A stretch of 64,000 nucleotides of DNA from Spinacia oleracea (taxonomy: Eukaryota > Streptophyta > Magnoliopsida > Caryophyllales > Amaranthaceae). The stretch lies in contig NC_079489.1 of assembly GCF_020520425.1 (NCBI RefSeq), forward strand, positions 77,537,310 to 77,601,309. The letters are read 5' to 3'. Every line of letters begins with the position of its first letter. The first letter of the stretch is position 1. Below, one piece after another: positions 33,993-47,300 of the stretch. The translations under genes were made by a program, and so were the position numbers. The notes below the pieces were generated by a model that was not told the DNA's origin, searched no databases, and was given only the letters and a program-made list of their open reading frames with translations.

Positions 33993-35371
33993 CTTGCAAC
34001 CACATCAACCGCTTATCATCTTTAAGTGACAAAAACATTTCCCTTGCAACTGGATTATTGAAAAGATCAAGAGCAGCAAAATACACCTTTTCATCAATGC
34101 CCTGCAACTCATCCAAAGCAGTTACACACTTGGATATGGTAAATCTCTGACTGCGTTGATGAATTGTTTCTGCCCTCATTCTTGATGCAGCTGCCATCTC
34201 GGAAATAGCATCCGCCATCAAATCCTCAAGCCCCTTCCTTCCTCTCTTCCGGTTGACTGATTGAAGGTTATCTACACATGGAGGAGACTTCTCTTTCTCA
34301 TTCCCCGCACAAGCCACTCCTTCTGATTCTGTCGAGCAGTCCTCTGTAATGTTGCTCACAGGATCTAACCCTCCTCCCTGCTTCTCAACGTATCCATTTC
34401 TGTTTTGACTTTTACCAGATTCTGAGAATATTATGCACAATTGTTTATAGATTGGACAGCCAGTTGCTCTCAAAGTATCAACATCAGGATGTTCCTGCTC
34501 GTCAATAGAACATTATCATTCATAAATGATAACTTGCATTATACTTTTACACGCGATACTAACAAAAGAAAACAAAACTTCATACTGATTGATTTGACCT
34601 GTATAACTTTCCAAGGCAGTCAAAAAACTTATTTTCCAAGTTTTCAAACAAGTCAGAAGATCCCAGCAGAAATGAAAAAGGAAACACTGATGACTGAACT
34701 AGTGAACCATATCAACAGTTCCTGATTCAGACTAACATATGACCAACAGAAGGGTCTATCTTTTGATTATAAATCAGCATTAAAACTTAATGTAAAAGAC
34801 ACTTTTTATATGATAAGCGAGACTGTAAAACCTTCTTGAAACATGAAAATAACCCACCACTCCACTACCGATGACTCGATGAGAACCCTCGTGGGGTTCA
34901 TTCATGGGGAAGGGGACGGGAAACCAGGTAATTCATAAATTAGTCTAATTAACATTGCTAAACCAAGATGTGGAATCTATTTCTTAACAAGCAAACCCAA
35001 AATATGAAGTTGTATACCTTTATATACATATCCCATGCTTCATCTTTGGCTGTAATAGCACCAGTGTTTTCATCCCAGCAGAAATCACCTTGATCCAAAA
35101 GTGACTTCACAGTGACATACAGCTTCTTCAAGACTGTACATCGATACTTGAGCTGTTCTCTATCCCATCTCAAACCAGTTCTGCTATAAAACTCATCACA
35201 TATATACTTCCATTTGTTCCCTATTGAAAGCTTTTGACTGATCCTCTGATGAACCTGATCAACCATCAAATCAACTAACACCTTGGTAAGTGATGTTGTC
35301 CATTTTGCCCTCGATGGTTGTTCATTCTTCATGGACGACAGCCTCCCTGACCGTGTAGATGGGCCGGACAT
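33993..35371 (-). CDS. Myb/SANT-like DNA-binding domain protein (3' end not resolved)
   Basis: Exon 1 (35371-35018) starts MSGPSTRSGRLSS. It carries a Myb_DNA-bind_3-type domain, RAKWTTSLTKVLVDLMVDQV through NKWKYICDEFYSRTG to DEAWDMYIK, with the regularly spaced Trp residues of that fold, and ends before GTATAC. Exon 2 (34494-33993) follows a GAGCAG acceptor with EHPDVDTLRATG. It has a basic patch KRGRKG, a helical region LMADAISEMAAASRMRAET, and the end FLSLKDDKRLMWLQ before a GTAAGT donor. A short last exon must follow, but I could not place it. Such proteins are plant nuclear factors related to the Myb-like partner of PIF/Harbinger transposases, and also resemble L10-interacting Myb proteins. 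A 5' UTR exon near 36122-36200 with an intron ending at the ATG is likely. Confidence 0.75.
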
Positions 35372-36200
35372 CTAGGGTTTTAAACAAAGTGTGCCGAATA
35401 CCGAGTTAATAAAAACCCGATACAAGCATCACCATAAGCAAGTTAATAACACAAAACTAATCTCTACATCACAAATACACTTTCCATGTTCAATCAATTT
35501 ACAATGCTTTAGGACACCATTAGTTGTACAAAGGAGTAATGCATCACATAAACTATTAAATTAGACATCAATGCACCAAAGTACTTCATATGCATAGTGA
35601 AACAGAACCCTAAATTCCTAAAATGACTGCCTGAAATTATAATCTCAAGCAATACAACAACAACAACAACAACAAAGCCTTAGTCCCAAAATGATCTCAA
35701 GCAATTAAAGCTAAAATTAAAATTTGTTCTTAATTAACACCCTTCTCTGGCAATTTACCATATTTTTTTATTTTGTGTATTGATTGTAATTCTCGACAGG
35801 GATAATTCAACATAACTATTCGTACAACAGTAGAAAATGTACAAAATTGAAAGCATTTTCGCAACAGAAAACCAATATGAAGTAGTACAATTCTTAACAC
35901 CTCATATCCTTTCTTAATTTTTTCAAAGAAAAACATAAACATAAAATGATCATAACGTATTAATCCAAAAAAAAAACATACGAAGAAGTTAAATTTTCCG
36001 AATGGCCATTGTTGATCATTCAATCGTTGTTTTCTAGCACAGAAATTAACGACTAGCGAAGCTAAACAAACAATAATAATTGTATAATTGAGAAATTAGG
36101 GATTTTGGTAAACAACAAACCTGTGAAATTGGCAATGGAGCCACACTGTTTATTCTGTTCATCTGATTTTCGCTGCCAATAGAGCGATCATGCGAAAGAG
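35372..36200 (-). other. Probable 5' UTR intron and leader of the Myb/SANT-like gene
   Basis: On the minus strand a donor-like CACAG/GTTTGTTG lies at about 36121, and an acceptor-like ACCCTAG lies immediately before the ATG at 35371. This suggests a leader exon above 36121 and a 750-bp intron. The interval also holds a CAA microsatellite with a SINE-tail-like sequence (35648-35700). No coding sequence seen. Confidence 0.45.
35648..35700. repeat. CAA microsatellite with common plant repeat tail
   Basis: Seven or eight ACA/CAA units are followed by AAAGCCTTAGTCCCAAAATG, a sequence combination widely found at the ends of short dispersed repeats in plant genomes. Too short to classify. Confidence 0.5.
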
Positions 36201-38328
36201 AAAGGGTAAATTCATTCTTTTTTTGCCTTTTTTTTTATCGGATGGGTAAAATATGGTTAAAAGATTAACGTCTGGGCCATAAGGCTCACAAATCACACCC
36301 AATAGGCAATAGTTCATACGGTCATACCCCATTTTTCAAATTTGCAACTACAATTTGGTGTTGGACAATCCCTGAGTTATTACTCCTCCGTACATGAATA
36401 AATAATAATATTGTCTATACTATTGTTAAAATTATAAGACGAGAAATGTCATCTTGTCACATGTAGCTTCCTATATAGCAATGATATGACGCATCGTCAC
36501 CTTTGTTAGTCGCATATTTAAACTACTATGCAACAACTCATTTTGTTGTTTCTTACACATTCATAATTATATTAAGTCAATATATTTAGAAAATTGATCT
36601 AAATCATTTCTTAATAGTCTCACATCCCTAATTAGTCATTAGTTTTACGTGTTACTAATTATTAAATATTCAAAGCGAGTTACGGAGTATATAACAATCT
36701 AAGTGTTCAATTTTTCTACTATCCGGGACATCGCCTTGGGCACTAACTAGTTATATTATAAAACTACTTTTAAATCTTTTTCACAAAAAAAAAATCTTAA
36801 TTTATATTAGTATAAAGTATAAACCACTAATTTTCCAAGTATTTTTGGTTAATATTTATGCTAGATCGAGAGACAGCTCAGTCAGATTCGGTATACAATC
36901 AGATGAATCATACGAAAACCATATATTATTGTGGCTACAATAAATTTATAGAAATCCTCGTCGAGGAAAGATGTAAATCTTAGCGACACGGAAAAGAGTA
37001 TACAAAAAGTTAAATACACTACTATCGTACTTTTGTTTAAATGAAGTTTTATTTGATTTAATTTTTATGTATTTGTTAGATTCAAATTTGTTTGTAGATG
37101 TCGTATGACTTTTCATCAATGAATTAAGTTGTTACCAAAAAAAGAAAATTTCATTTTGCATAAACATGTAAAATATGATAGCTCAATTGGATATGGCGTT
37201 TATTGTTAAAACTTGATGTTACGAGTTTGAATCTTGTACATATCATATTTCTATGGCATTGTGTCCAAGCACACAAAAAAATACGACATGATGCATTCAC
37301 AAATCACAATGTCGTGGATCGTGCTTGAACCTTTTTTGGAAAAAAGGACGACATAGACTAGCACGAAAAAACACGTGAAACTAAATGATACTTCATATTA
37401 GGCATAAGCTTTTGTGCAAGGGACTACGAGAGCCTGTAGACTTAGTTTGTGTTTGGGCCGGTCTTTTGAAAATTTATGCACCACACAACATGTAACTAGT
37501 GAGATGAACCAATAGAAGTTGTCCGAGTACCTGTCAAGTCTTTCAATATTCTGAAAAACTAGCCAGAGATAGAATAATAACAGATGCCAATTAATATGAA
37601 CATGGTCGTGCAATGTTGCAAGTACAACAATGAATATGAACACGAATGTGTAGATTTATATTTGAGAAACGTACATCACTCGCCATTGTTGGGTATTTTT
37701 TTGGCATTTGTACAACGTATCTTGTAGAGAGAATGACAAAAAAAGAAGACGAATGAACACGGGCGTGCAACGGTGCAAGTAAAACAATAAATATGAACAC
37801 TGCCAAGATGTTAGCAAAAACTATTGACATTAGTCAACTTTTGGCGCATTATGCATGCAGCAAAAATAGCATGCTTACAGGATGCCGTCTTAAAGTGTCC
37901 AATAAATTCGCTTCAACAAAACTAACTGTGAAGCCGTTTGGTCCATACAAGCTCTTCATCTAATCATCTGCGTTAATAATGGGTCGAAACTATGGATTCA
38001 ATAGCACATTTCATCATTATGAAACTACCCATCAGATCAAACTAAAAACTCATTATATACAAGTAATAAAACCTACTCTGTATAATACAATTTAACTAAT
38101 CAACTTCCTGGGGACCGGAATATAAACTGGAACGCTTCAGGAATTTCCATCATAGAATGCTTCGCTTGATTTCAAAAGTGCGTGAAGAACATATGATTTG
38201 ATTACAGATTCTTCACCCAGATATAATCACCTTCTATATAGACTGCAATATGAAGCCGACAAAAGAAACAGCGAATGATGGCTGTAAATCTGATTCTCAC
38301 TTCCTCGAGCGCAGTCATGAAACAATAA
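36201..38328. other. Intergenic between the Myb/SANT-like gene and RAD17
   Basis: AT-rich with no supported gene. It holds a SINE-like or tRNA-like piece (37179-37235) and a direct repeat of about 50 bp (37597-37644 and 37754-37801; shared words CGTGCAA, GTGCAAGTA and AATATGAACAC). The last 200-400 bases before 38329 should include the RAD17 3' untranslated region. Confidence 0.5.
37179..37235 (+). other. tRNA-like box A / box B pair (SINE head or tRNA relic)
   Basis: TAGCTCAATTGG (37179-37190) matches a tRNA A box, and GAGTTTGAATC (37223-37233) resembles a B box at the expected distance. No cloverleaf could be completed by eye, so a degenerate SINE promoter is more likely than a tRNA gene. 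Confidence 0.35.
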
Positions 38329-41300
38329 TTACCATTCCTCAATATCATCATCGGTAAAGTCATCACCAGCCTGATTTTGGGGATATGTATCAACAAGTTC
38401 ATCATTTTCCAGTGAATTATCTCGTATTAAGCTGTTGTTAACATCAGCATGTTCCAAAGGCAAAGATGCTCTATAACCAAGCCATTTAAGAGCCGGTCTG
38501 TAGTCAGTGCAGATAGCAGATATATTGGCCAAGCCTAGAGTATAAAAATGGTCAAGCCTTTGCCTCTCCATCTCATGCTGCCATGAAAAATTTAAGATCG
38601 ATTAATAGCAGTTACAGCAGTTGACAGGAATAAGCTTTATGCAGGACTTCAGAAAACAGTCAAGGTGGCAAAGGCCAGTGATTATCCACTATAGCTTCAC
38701 ATACGTGGTATGTCAATTTCGAAGTATCATGAAAGCGAAAGACGGATTTTTTCCCCCACTTCCTTACAAAAAGCAGCACTTGTCTATTACAGGATAGAAA
38801 AATAAGGTGCTAGAAAGTCATAAAAAAGTTGTAAATGTTTATAGTTGAGTAGTTGACAATCAGATTCAACAGCAAGAATAACCATTTGGCATCTGAATCT
38901 ACAGATATGGAGATAACGACACAGATTTTGGCTTCATATGTAACTAAGTCCATGTTCTGTTCACCTTATTTTCACTTATTTCAGGAAAAATAAGTTCAGA
39001 TAAGTTCAGTTAAGTTCAGATAAGTTCAGATAAGATAAGTTCAGGAAAAATAAGGGTTGGCTAAGTACAATTTATAACTAAAATAAGTTTTGATAAGTTC
39101 TAATAAGTTCAGTCAAGTTCAGATAAGTTCAGATAAGATAAGTTCAGGAAAAATAAGTGGAAATCAGGTCAATAGAACGCAGCCTAAATCATAGCAACTA
39201 TCAAGTACCGAGTATATGACAAACCTAGAAGCTTCAGTAACACACAAAAAAAAGGAATTTGGACTTGCAAATTATACCATAACAAGACCATGATATAAAA
39301 CTCACCATATTGCTCCTTGTTGATTTCTCAGCCTGCCAAAGTTCAGGACGACGTATAGAGTGCCACCTATCATACAGAAGGGTAATTGGTATATAACTCA
39401 GTAGATGTATGCAGGGCAGCCTGCACAAAATGTAAAAAGAAATACATGCACATAATAGTCACACCTGGAAGGGGAAGGATGCGCATTTCCAAAGAGAACC
39501 CCACGCACTGCTACTGAGGCAGCGGCTGACTGAATAACATTCTCTATTTCATAATTTCTAGTCACAGTTCGATGAACTGAGGAAAGAAGACAGTCAGCAT
39601 CGCTCAAATATGATACCACCGACCATGCATCTTCAATTGCATCCTGACTGAGAAAATCTAGTACTGCAAAGCAAAGGTGCAAGAAATGATGACAAAGCAT
39701 TGTTTTACCAAAACATGTTTGTGGCATCCATTAAAAGATCTTGTTCTGTTCACCTGTGCCCACTTACTTCAGGAAAAATCAATTCAGATAAGATAACTTC
39801 AGGAAAATAAGGGCTAGCCAAATTCACTCACAACTAAAATAAGTAAAGATAAAACGTCGTGTGCTTCTCTAAGATATGACATTTGAGCATCTATCCACGC
39901 CTGATGGCAAACACATAGCATGATCCACAACTAGTTCTACATGCCAACTTATGATATACGAGAGTTGGCAAAAGCTGACCCGAATCCAACCCAATAATAA
40001 AGGGTTGGGCCAAGATTTTCAACCCGTTTAATTAAATGTGTCAACCCAACCCGTTTAATTAAATGGGTTTGAACAGGTTGAAAGCAACCCACCTAACGCA
40101 TATAGCTAATTGGGTAGATCAACCCGCTCAACCTGCATAATCATATTAATTTTGGATCTTTTTAGCTTTTTACAATTTACAAATAAGAAAAAAATTGAAA
40201 GAATGCGTAGCAACCGCCAATACTTATTTTTCTCTTTCAGATTTCAATATCTATCTTCTCCACCTCATCTCAGAACGTATCAACCTAGATTTTGTATGTA
40301 ATACATCAACAAAAATTATCAGATCTATGGTCATTTCCTAAATAACAATGAAGGAAGACGAGAAGAAAAAGTAATTAATGATCCCCTTCTTAATATGCGA
40401 GTGTCGCCTAGACTTGGATGACCAATTTTACTCACCTGACTTTCCTTCCTACATTTATTAAAAATTATTGTATTGCTAAATTATTTCATCAACTATTCAA
40501 GTTCAAACACGTATGTATATAGATCAGTAGAATGTTATTTGGAATATTTTATTTACATTTTTTCCTTCAACACTCAACAATTATTTGAGGTTTTGATTTC
40601 TGTCAAATACATATTGGAGTATTGGTTTTCGCTATGAGACTTGCCTCGAAAATCACCCCTTTAGTTATTATAAAGTCAAGTCGATTTACACTTGTAGGCA
40701 CGGAAAATTTGTAAATGTGCCACGTCGGATATCATTAGAGTCAAAAGTCAAAGTATTGACTCAATAATTATTTGACAGTCAATAAAATTAATTAATTTGG
40801 TTGCATAAATTATTTTGGCCCACTTTAGTTATTTTAATCAAACCCGGATATTTTTAATGGTTAAACCTAACAAAATAGGTTAAATGGTTATAAACGGGTC
40901 ATGATAATCAAGTCCAATTCAAAAAGCCCAAAACACATAAAACCCTAAAAGTTCAGCTCACTCCTATAAATAGGAGTTTCCTGCATCATTTTCAGGGGAG
41001 GAGAAAACAGACGGCAAACCTAAAACTCTCAAATATTCTCCCTACCAGTCAAGTCACATCAAACTCTCTCTCCCTAGAAGAAGAACGTCAAGCATCCAAA
41101 TCAACGTGCAGTTCCATTCTAGAAGATCAACCTTGGACGAGATCAAGCCCGAAGGCCCTTATTCAAGAATATCAAAACCCGTTCGTGAGCAACACCAAAT
41201 CGACATCAAATCAACCTGGTGGAAGAAGAACAACAAGCATACAAAACTGACGTGCCGTTCTATTCTACATCAAGATCCTTGAACGAGATCAAGCCCGAAG

Positions 41301-44300
41301 GCCCTCATTCAAGTACAAATCAAATCAATCCTTGAGCCAAGTCAAATTCAAAGTGGAGATCGAATCAGAGGAGCAAATATTTAGAGATTGTGCCCAAAAC
41401 TTCAAAAATCAATAAAATATATTTTGTTCACATTATTTTGAGTTTATTATTTTGCAGACTCTGAAATTTGTGTTTACAAATTTGGCACGCTCGGTGGGAC
41501 GATTTTCGCTCTTCATCTCCTTTCTTCAAGGTTAAAAGTTCTTAGAATCAATGGAGGCAAGTCACATTTGTTTTCAAATTCTACATCAAAGTTTCGAGAC
41601 CAAGTTGCATCTGACATCAAGTCTCCACAACAGATCTCGAGGGGGCAAAAAAAACTTAAACAGGTCAAATTCACCAGAATTTAGTTCAAACCCGTATAAT
41701 CAGGTTGGGTTGGGAAATTTTCAATCCGTGTATATATGGGTCGACCTGATTCCGACCCAACCCAACTCATTGTTGGCTCTATGATATACTCCTTTTGTTC
41801 CAGTGTTCCACTAAGATTGGCCCATATTCCTAAAATGGATGTCCCATTGAGTTTTCCCCATTCCTTTCATGGAAATTTTCCCTACTCAACAGCCCATGTG
41901 CCATCACAGCATGATAAAAAAAGAGAACCCGCATGCTCTCAAAGTAACAACTCTTAAAACAGCGAACTAATAAAGGGTATGGAGCAATCTTAATCGAACG
42001 GAGGGAGTACATATTATGATGTAAGTATGTAAGAGTGAGTGTCTGGAACTCCCTCAGCTTCTTGGGATGCTCTTCCACTTCCTGAGATGTAGCTAGTAAA
42101 ATGACTCTCACACACTTAGTGTTTCAACTTTCAAATTTTTACAGGGCTTAAGTTTACTTTATGTTTCTATCTCCCACTATAAGCAGGATATACTCCTTTA
42201 TTTGAAACATCACCCCCACGATATATAGGGAATTATGTTCACAAACAGCAAAGAATTGTCCAATCACAGACATGCATGTGAAACTTTTCCTTGACCTGAC
42301 AGAAGAGTTCAAATCACCAACAAAAGAAGTCATGGCATCTTGCGGGAAAAATAAGCAGCAAGCAAACATTTGAGTAGGCAGCTTAAGTACACAACATTCA
42401 CTCATTGCCTGGCTGCAGTCATACTGTCATATGCCCCTTACTTCTCACTGGATAAAATATAGGTTAGACTGTTTCGACTTTCGAGTAGCCAAAAGTCAAG
42501 ACACAAACCACGAGGGAAAAAACAAACAGAACAAAACTCCATTAACACAGCAGTAGAAAAAATACATTAATGCAGCAAAAATGCACGAATAAATTTATGT
42601 AGCAACTAATCTGAAAAAATTGCAAAAGCAATATTTGCTTCTTCGGCATGGGAAGAGAGATATTATTTCATGGGAGTGGACCTCAGTAGGCATGAGCAGA
42701 ATTTTTTCACAACAGTCAAAGAATAACAAAAAATTAAATAACACTAAATTATTTTTTAAAAAACACACCATTTTCATGTAGAAACTCAGCCACTGGCCTT
42801 GCTTGCCCATATGCTTGACAAAGAACCTTTTCAGGGGCATCCATTTTCAAAGGTAATCTTGTAAATCCTTCTTTCAAATAAAATCCATCATCACCTGCAA
42901 ATTACAGTAACTATTATTGCGAAGAAACTACACATGGACCAGGATTAATTTGTTAAACAAAAGCGGGAAAAAAGGAGTAAAAATCAATTAAAATTTCTGT
43001 CTCCTTTGACCCCCTTTTTGTGTGTATTACTGTATTTGCTTCAAGTTGGAGGGAGGGAGGATATGTTGAAATACATAGGAGAACTAAGAATAGAAATGCA
43101 AAGAGATTCTCAACAAGCAACCAAGGAATTACTACAAATCTCCAATAGCCTTCACACCACATAACACCAAGCCTCTAATAAATTCCTGGCCTGGGTGCGG
43201 AGAACCAAATTACACAGATTTACTGCTTAAGAAAAAAAAAAATCCAATAAACCCTTCATCCAATATGTATATTGGCAACCTTCTTCACAATGAATAAAAA
43301 AAGCAAGCTGTTTGTGCCGATTAATAATCCAAAAGTCCGACTCAATAGAATTTGATCAATCCTTTTTTCTGTCGAAAGTATTTTTTTTGGGGGGGGGGGG
43401 GGTGGGGTGGGGGTGAAGGGAGTATGTTAAGAAGTAAAACTGTGAATAATAAAAAAGAACGAAATTTTGCCAAAAAAGAAAGAACGAAGGCCTTCCAAAT
43501 GAAAAAATAAACTTTGTGGCAATAGGTGACATTATGATTTAAAACGATGAAAAGAATAATTAAACACACCAATAAGCTATATGAAGATTATCATCTTAAG
43601 CTGTGGGAGGATTGAAGTCCACATAATAAATGGAGTAGTTAAGAAGATCTCCCAAAATGTGACCCAATAATCTCTATCTTTCGCACAGCACAACAATCCC
43701 CTACCCCCCAACCACAAGGAGAAAAGAAAAATCAATAAGGAAAAAACAGTCAAGAAGAGGTTTTGGGCAGAGCAAAATTTGACCATCAAGTCATGTAGTT
43801 TGCTCCTTATCCTCACACTAATCTGCAACATTTTAGCAACAATAGGCAAACAGTTACAACTTTAGCTTATATTGATGCTTACTGTGGGATATGGTACACT
43901 CAGTGTCTCTTTTATTGTGTAAAAACTTCCCAAGGCCGTGAAACAAAGATAATGTTTGATCCCTGCCATATGCCAAGGAAGATCCAGCATCCTTTTGACC
44001 ATGATCGTGAACTTTAGCTTCTAAATTAGACGTGCATTTCTCAGAAGATACAAGAACCTTTTTCTCTTGTCTCAAGCAAGCATACTGCAAAGTCGTGATA
44101 GCATGTCTGATATCACCTCCACTTGCATTGGCTATCAAGTTTACCTGCTCACTACTTGTGTTGCATTTTTCTTGTTTACATATTCTGGAAAGCACCTTCT
44201 TTATTGAATTCACTGTTATTGGATTGAAAGCCATCTGAAAGTTTAGCAGAAAGTCACAAACAATTTGTACAAAAAACATTGGATGGATAAACACCCCACC

Positions 44301-47300
44301 CTTAACCCTCTCCACCAGAAAAAGATAATACAATTAAGGAACAACAACCTTACAGGCACCAGCACTCTCCAAAGATGAAGAAAGCTCTTCCCAATGACGC
44401 ATGCCAGCATCAGCAGAGTCACCTGCACTATAGTCAGTTATCAAGATCACTGTTGGTACTTGTACCGATTTAACAAGCAGTTGCAGGCAATTGAGAAGTC
44501 TTCCTTGAGCAATTCTTCCACTTGCTACAGGAAGATCTTCAACCAAGAGTACCATGGGCTGCCTTGACCCAGAAAGAGATGATGAAAGCATCCCATACTT
44601 CCTAACCCGCTCCACAAAATTCTCAAACTCATCCAACTTAGATATATATGTCACCCCTGGAGGCAGATAAATAACGTGTTAGATACTTAACAATTGATGC
44701 AGTTGTCGAGTCATCAAAAACAATATTTACAAGTAGATGAATATAAAATTCCACATCTATAAACTTAAGAGCCAAGTACCTACTTAGTTCAACAGAAGTG
44801 TCAACAAAAATAACTAGCACTGTCATCCAAGATATTCAAATAGCACTGACAGCCCTTCACATTAACAAATTATCAAGGTTTACTTTGTTAAACTTTACAT
44901 TTACAACTTGTTCTTATAGGAAATCTCACCCAATGCAGAAGCATACAAATAGTACATTTCATCTGTGGTGAACCATCAAGAAAATACCGAAACAAATTGT
45001 GTTAATATAAAGAGAACTGTGGACATGATTGAGAAAGTTACCTGCATTCAAGTTATGAACATATTCCGCCCAAATTGTAGGAGTAGGTGCATTCCATTCA
45101 CAAACTTCGGCACCAAACTTGGATGCAACAACACGGACAGTTGCCTATCCAGGAAATTAGCTAATCAGCACATGTAAGAGAAATTTCATATCCAACGCCA
45201 CATAAAGATGGAGGTCCACAAGTTTGACTGAACAGCAAGGGTAAGTGCATTCACACAAATTAAGGAAAGGAGCGGTGAGCAAGACCATCCGCAAAAAAAT
45301 TAAATGGACAATTACAAGGGGGTAAGTCAGACAACAATGGGTGCAAATTGAGCACATTTTTTTCTTAAAGAAGGCAAATATATATCCTATTACAGTAAAA
45401 TGTGCAGGGATTTAGCTACACTGATAAGAATAACATGTTTCAAACGACATGATTCTAGTAAAGTATGAAAGAGAACTATGGGCAGACAGCCTGAAAACAT
45501 GCATTTTAGATGGCACATAATATATAACAAGTTTTTTCTTTATAATTTTCCTTCAAAAAAAGCTTTCCATAATCTACAACCCCTTCTTTCAGAGCATATA
45601 GACCTTGCAATCTGCGATCATTCCAGCGTTAGGCATTATCAGTTACAATAATGAGTTTAAAATGAAAAAGTTACATAATACTTAAATAGAGATAAAAGAA
45701 TGACATTGATCACACGAGTGACAAAAATAAGCTACAGAGAATATTGGGAAGATGGGAAAAGGGAAAGACATGGAAGTCAAACTCCAACTACCAGAGCACT
45801 ACACAGTCGATATGAGTCATGGCATTTCTTACACAGGATTAATGGGATGTTGGAAAGATGGCAAGGGCAAGATATGGAAGTCAAACTCCAACCATCAGAG
45901 CACTGCCACAGTCAGTATGAGTAATAGCATTTAATACACGGGATTAATGGACTGTAATACTACAGTACATTTGTACTGATCTGAACTTTCACTTTACGCC
46001 TATATCGAAGTTTGGGACTCCATGCACAAAAGTACGTAGGAAGAGATTAAGACAGAAGGTAGGGATAGAACTTACAGATTTTCCAGTCCCAGCTTGGCCA
46101 GTGATGAGGAGAACATAATTTTGGGACCCTTGCTGCAATGCAGATTAACAAAGAGATAAGTGTGTAACTCACTACTTCAACAAAACACAGACAATGCAAC
46201 AACCACAGGTAGGAAACATTAAGGAAAAATGCTCTAATATATCCTGTTACATTGTAATGCAGTTTTCCATGCTAAACTATCTCGATGGGCCATTAGGTTT
46301 CTGAAAATTCAAAAACTCCAAACCAATCTTATCACCAAGAGATATCATCTAGAAAGTGGAGCACAAATATTTTTGCCCCAATAAATATTTCAAGAAATAG
46401 AACAGCAATTGCCAGCTTAAGGCTGAAGATATAAGGGTGACAGTTACCGATAAAGGATATAAATTTGCCAATCTAAATGATTAAATTAAGCAATTTCTCT
46501 GTATGTCTTAGCCGCGGTAGCATCAGGTGCAAATAAATGAGATCCAAAATATAAGCCTGTAATAGTAGAGCAATAAGCACAGAAGAACATCATATAAGTT
46601 TTCACCAAGCACAAAGTACCTTTGGAATTGACAGTTTTTCCTCAAACCACATTCTAACTTCTTCCACCTGCAAATTAAGGGCATAGGGGATCAGCATCAT
46701 GAATAATACAAAACATTAATCTCAAATCAAATCATCACTTTAAAAACTAGGTTTACCTTCTTCTTATGAACAGCAATCTCTTCCAGAGAACGCGGTCTAT
46801 ACTTATATACCCAAGACTCCACCCCGTCCAACCTCCTAGAATCTGATACAATTTCTTTCTTATTGTCAGAGATTAAACAAACATGAAATCTCTACATAAT
46901 ATGGCCAGAAAATGAATAAGCTAATAGCCGAACATCATCTAATTTAGCCAATTCCATATTTGCCTTGTGTTATTCCAACTTGACCACAAACTCATAATGT
47001 GAATACTGAATAGTATACCAGACAAAAACTTCAAATGATTTTTTTTAAAAGAATAAATAAATAAACATGGCATACCAGTAGATACCTGAAACCCAGCAAA
47101 ATCATCGGCCAAATCTCCAGATAGAAATTTGTACTACAATTGAAAATTTACACCAATTTTTTTCAATTGAATGAATAGAAAACCTGACATAACGAATTCA
47201 TTCAAAAATAATTTCACCTCGTCAAAATTCGAGAGCAATTCGGCTGAAGTGGACAAAGGATGAGAAAGACGCGCCTTCTTCGCCGTCGGTCTAGCGTAAG

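Noticed and set aside
37179-37235. A tRNA gene
   Set aside because: A and B boxes are present in degenerate form, but no acceptor or anticodon stem could be built. A SINE head is more likely.
37398-37830. Minus-strand frames with VHIHWHLLLFYL-type sequence
   Set aside because: Hydrophobic, short, partly a direct repeat, and without splice signals or recognisable domains.
43577-43849. Open frame [20 protein letters not shown] considered as a RAD17 exon
   Set aside because: Exon 8 joins exon 9 (42894) in phase and in homology order without it. It lies in intron 8 and lacks a matching donor.
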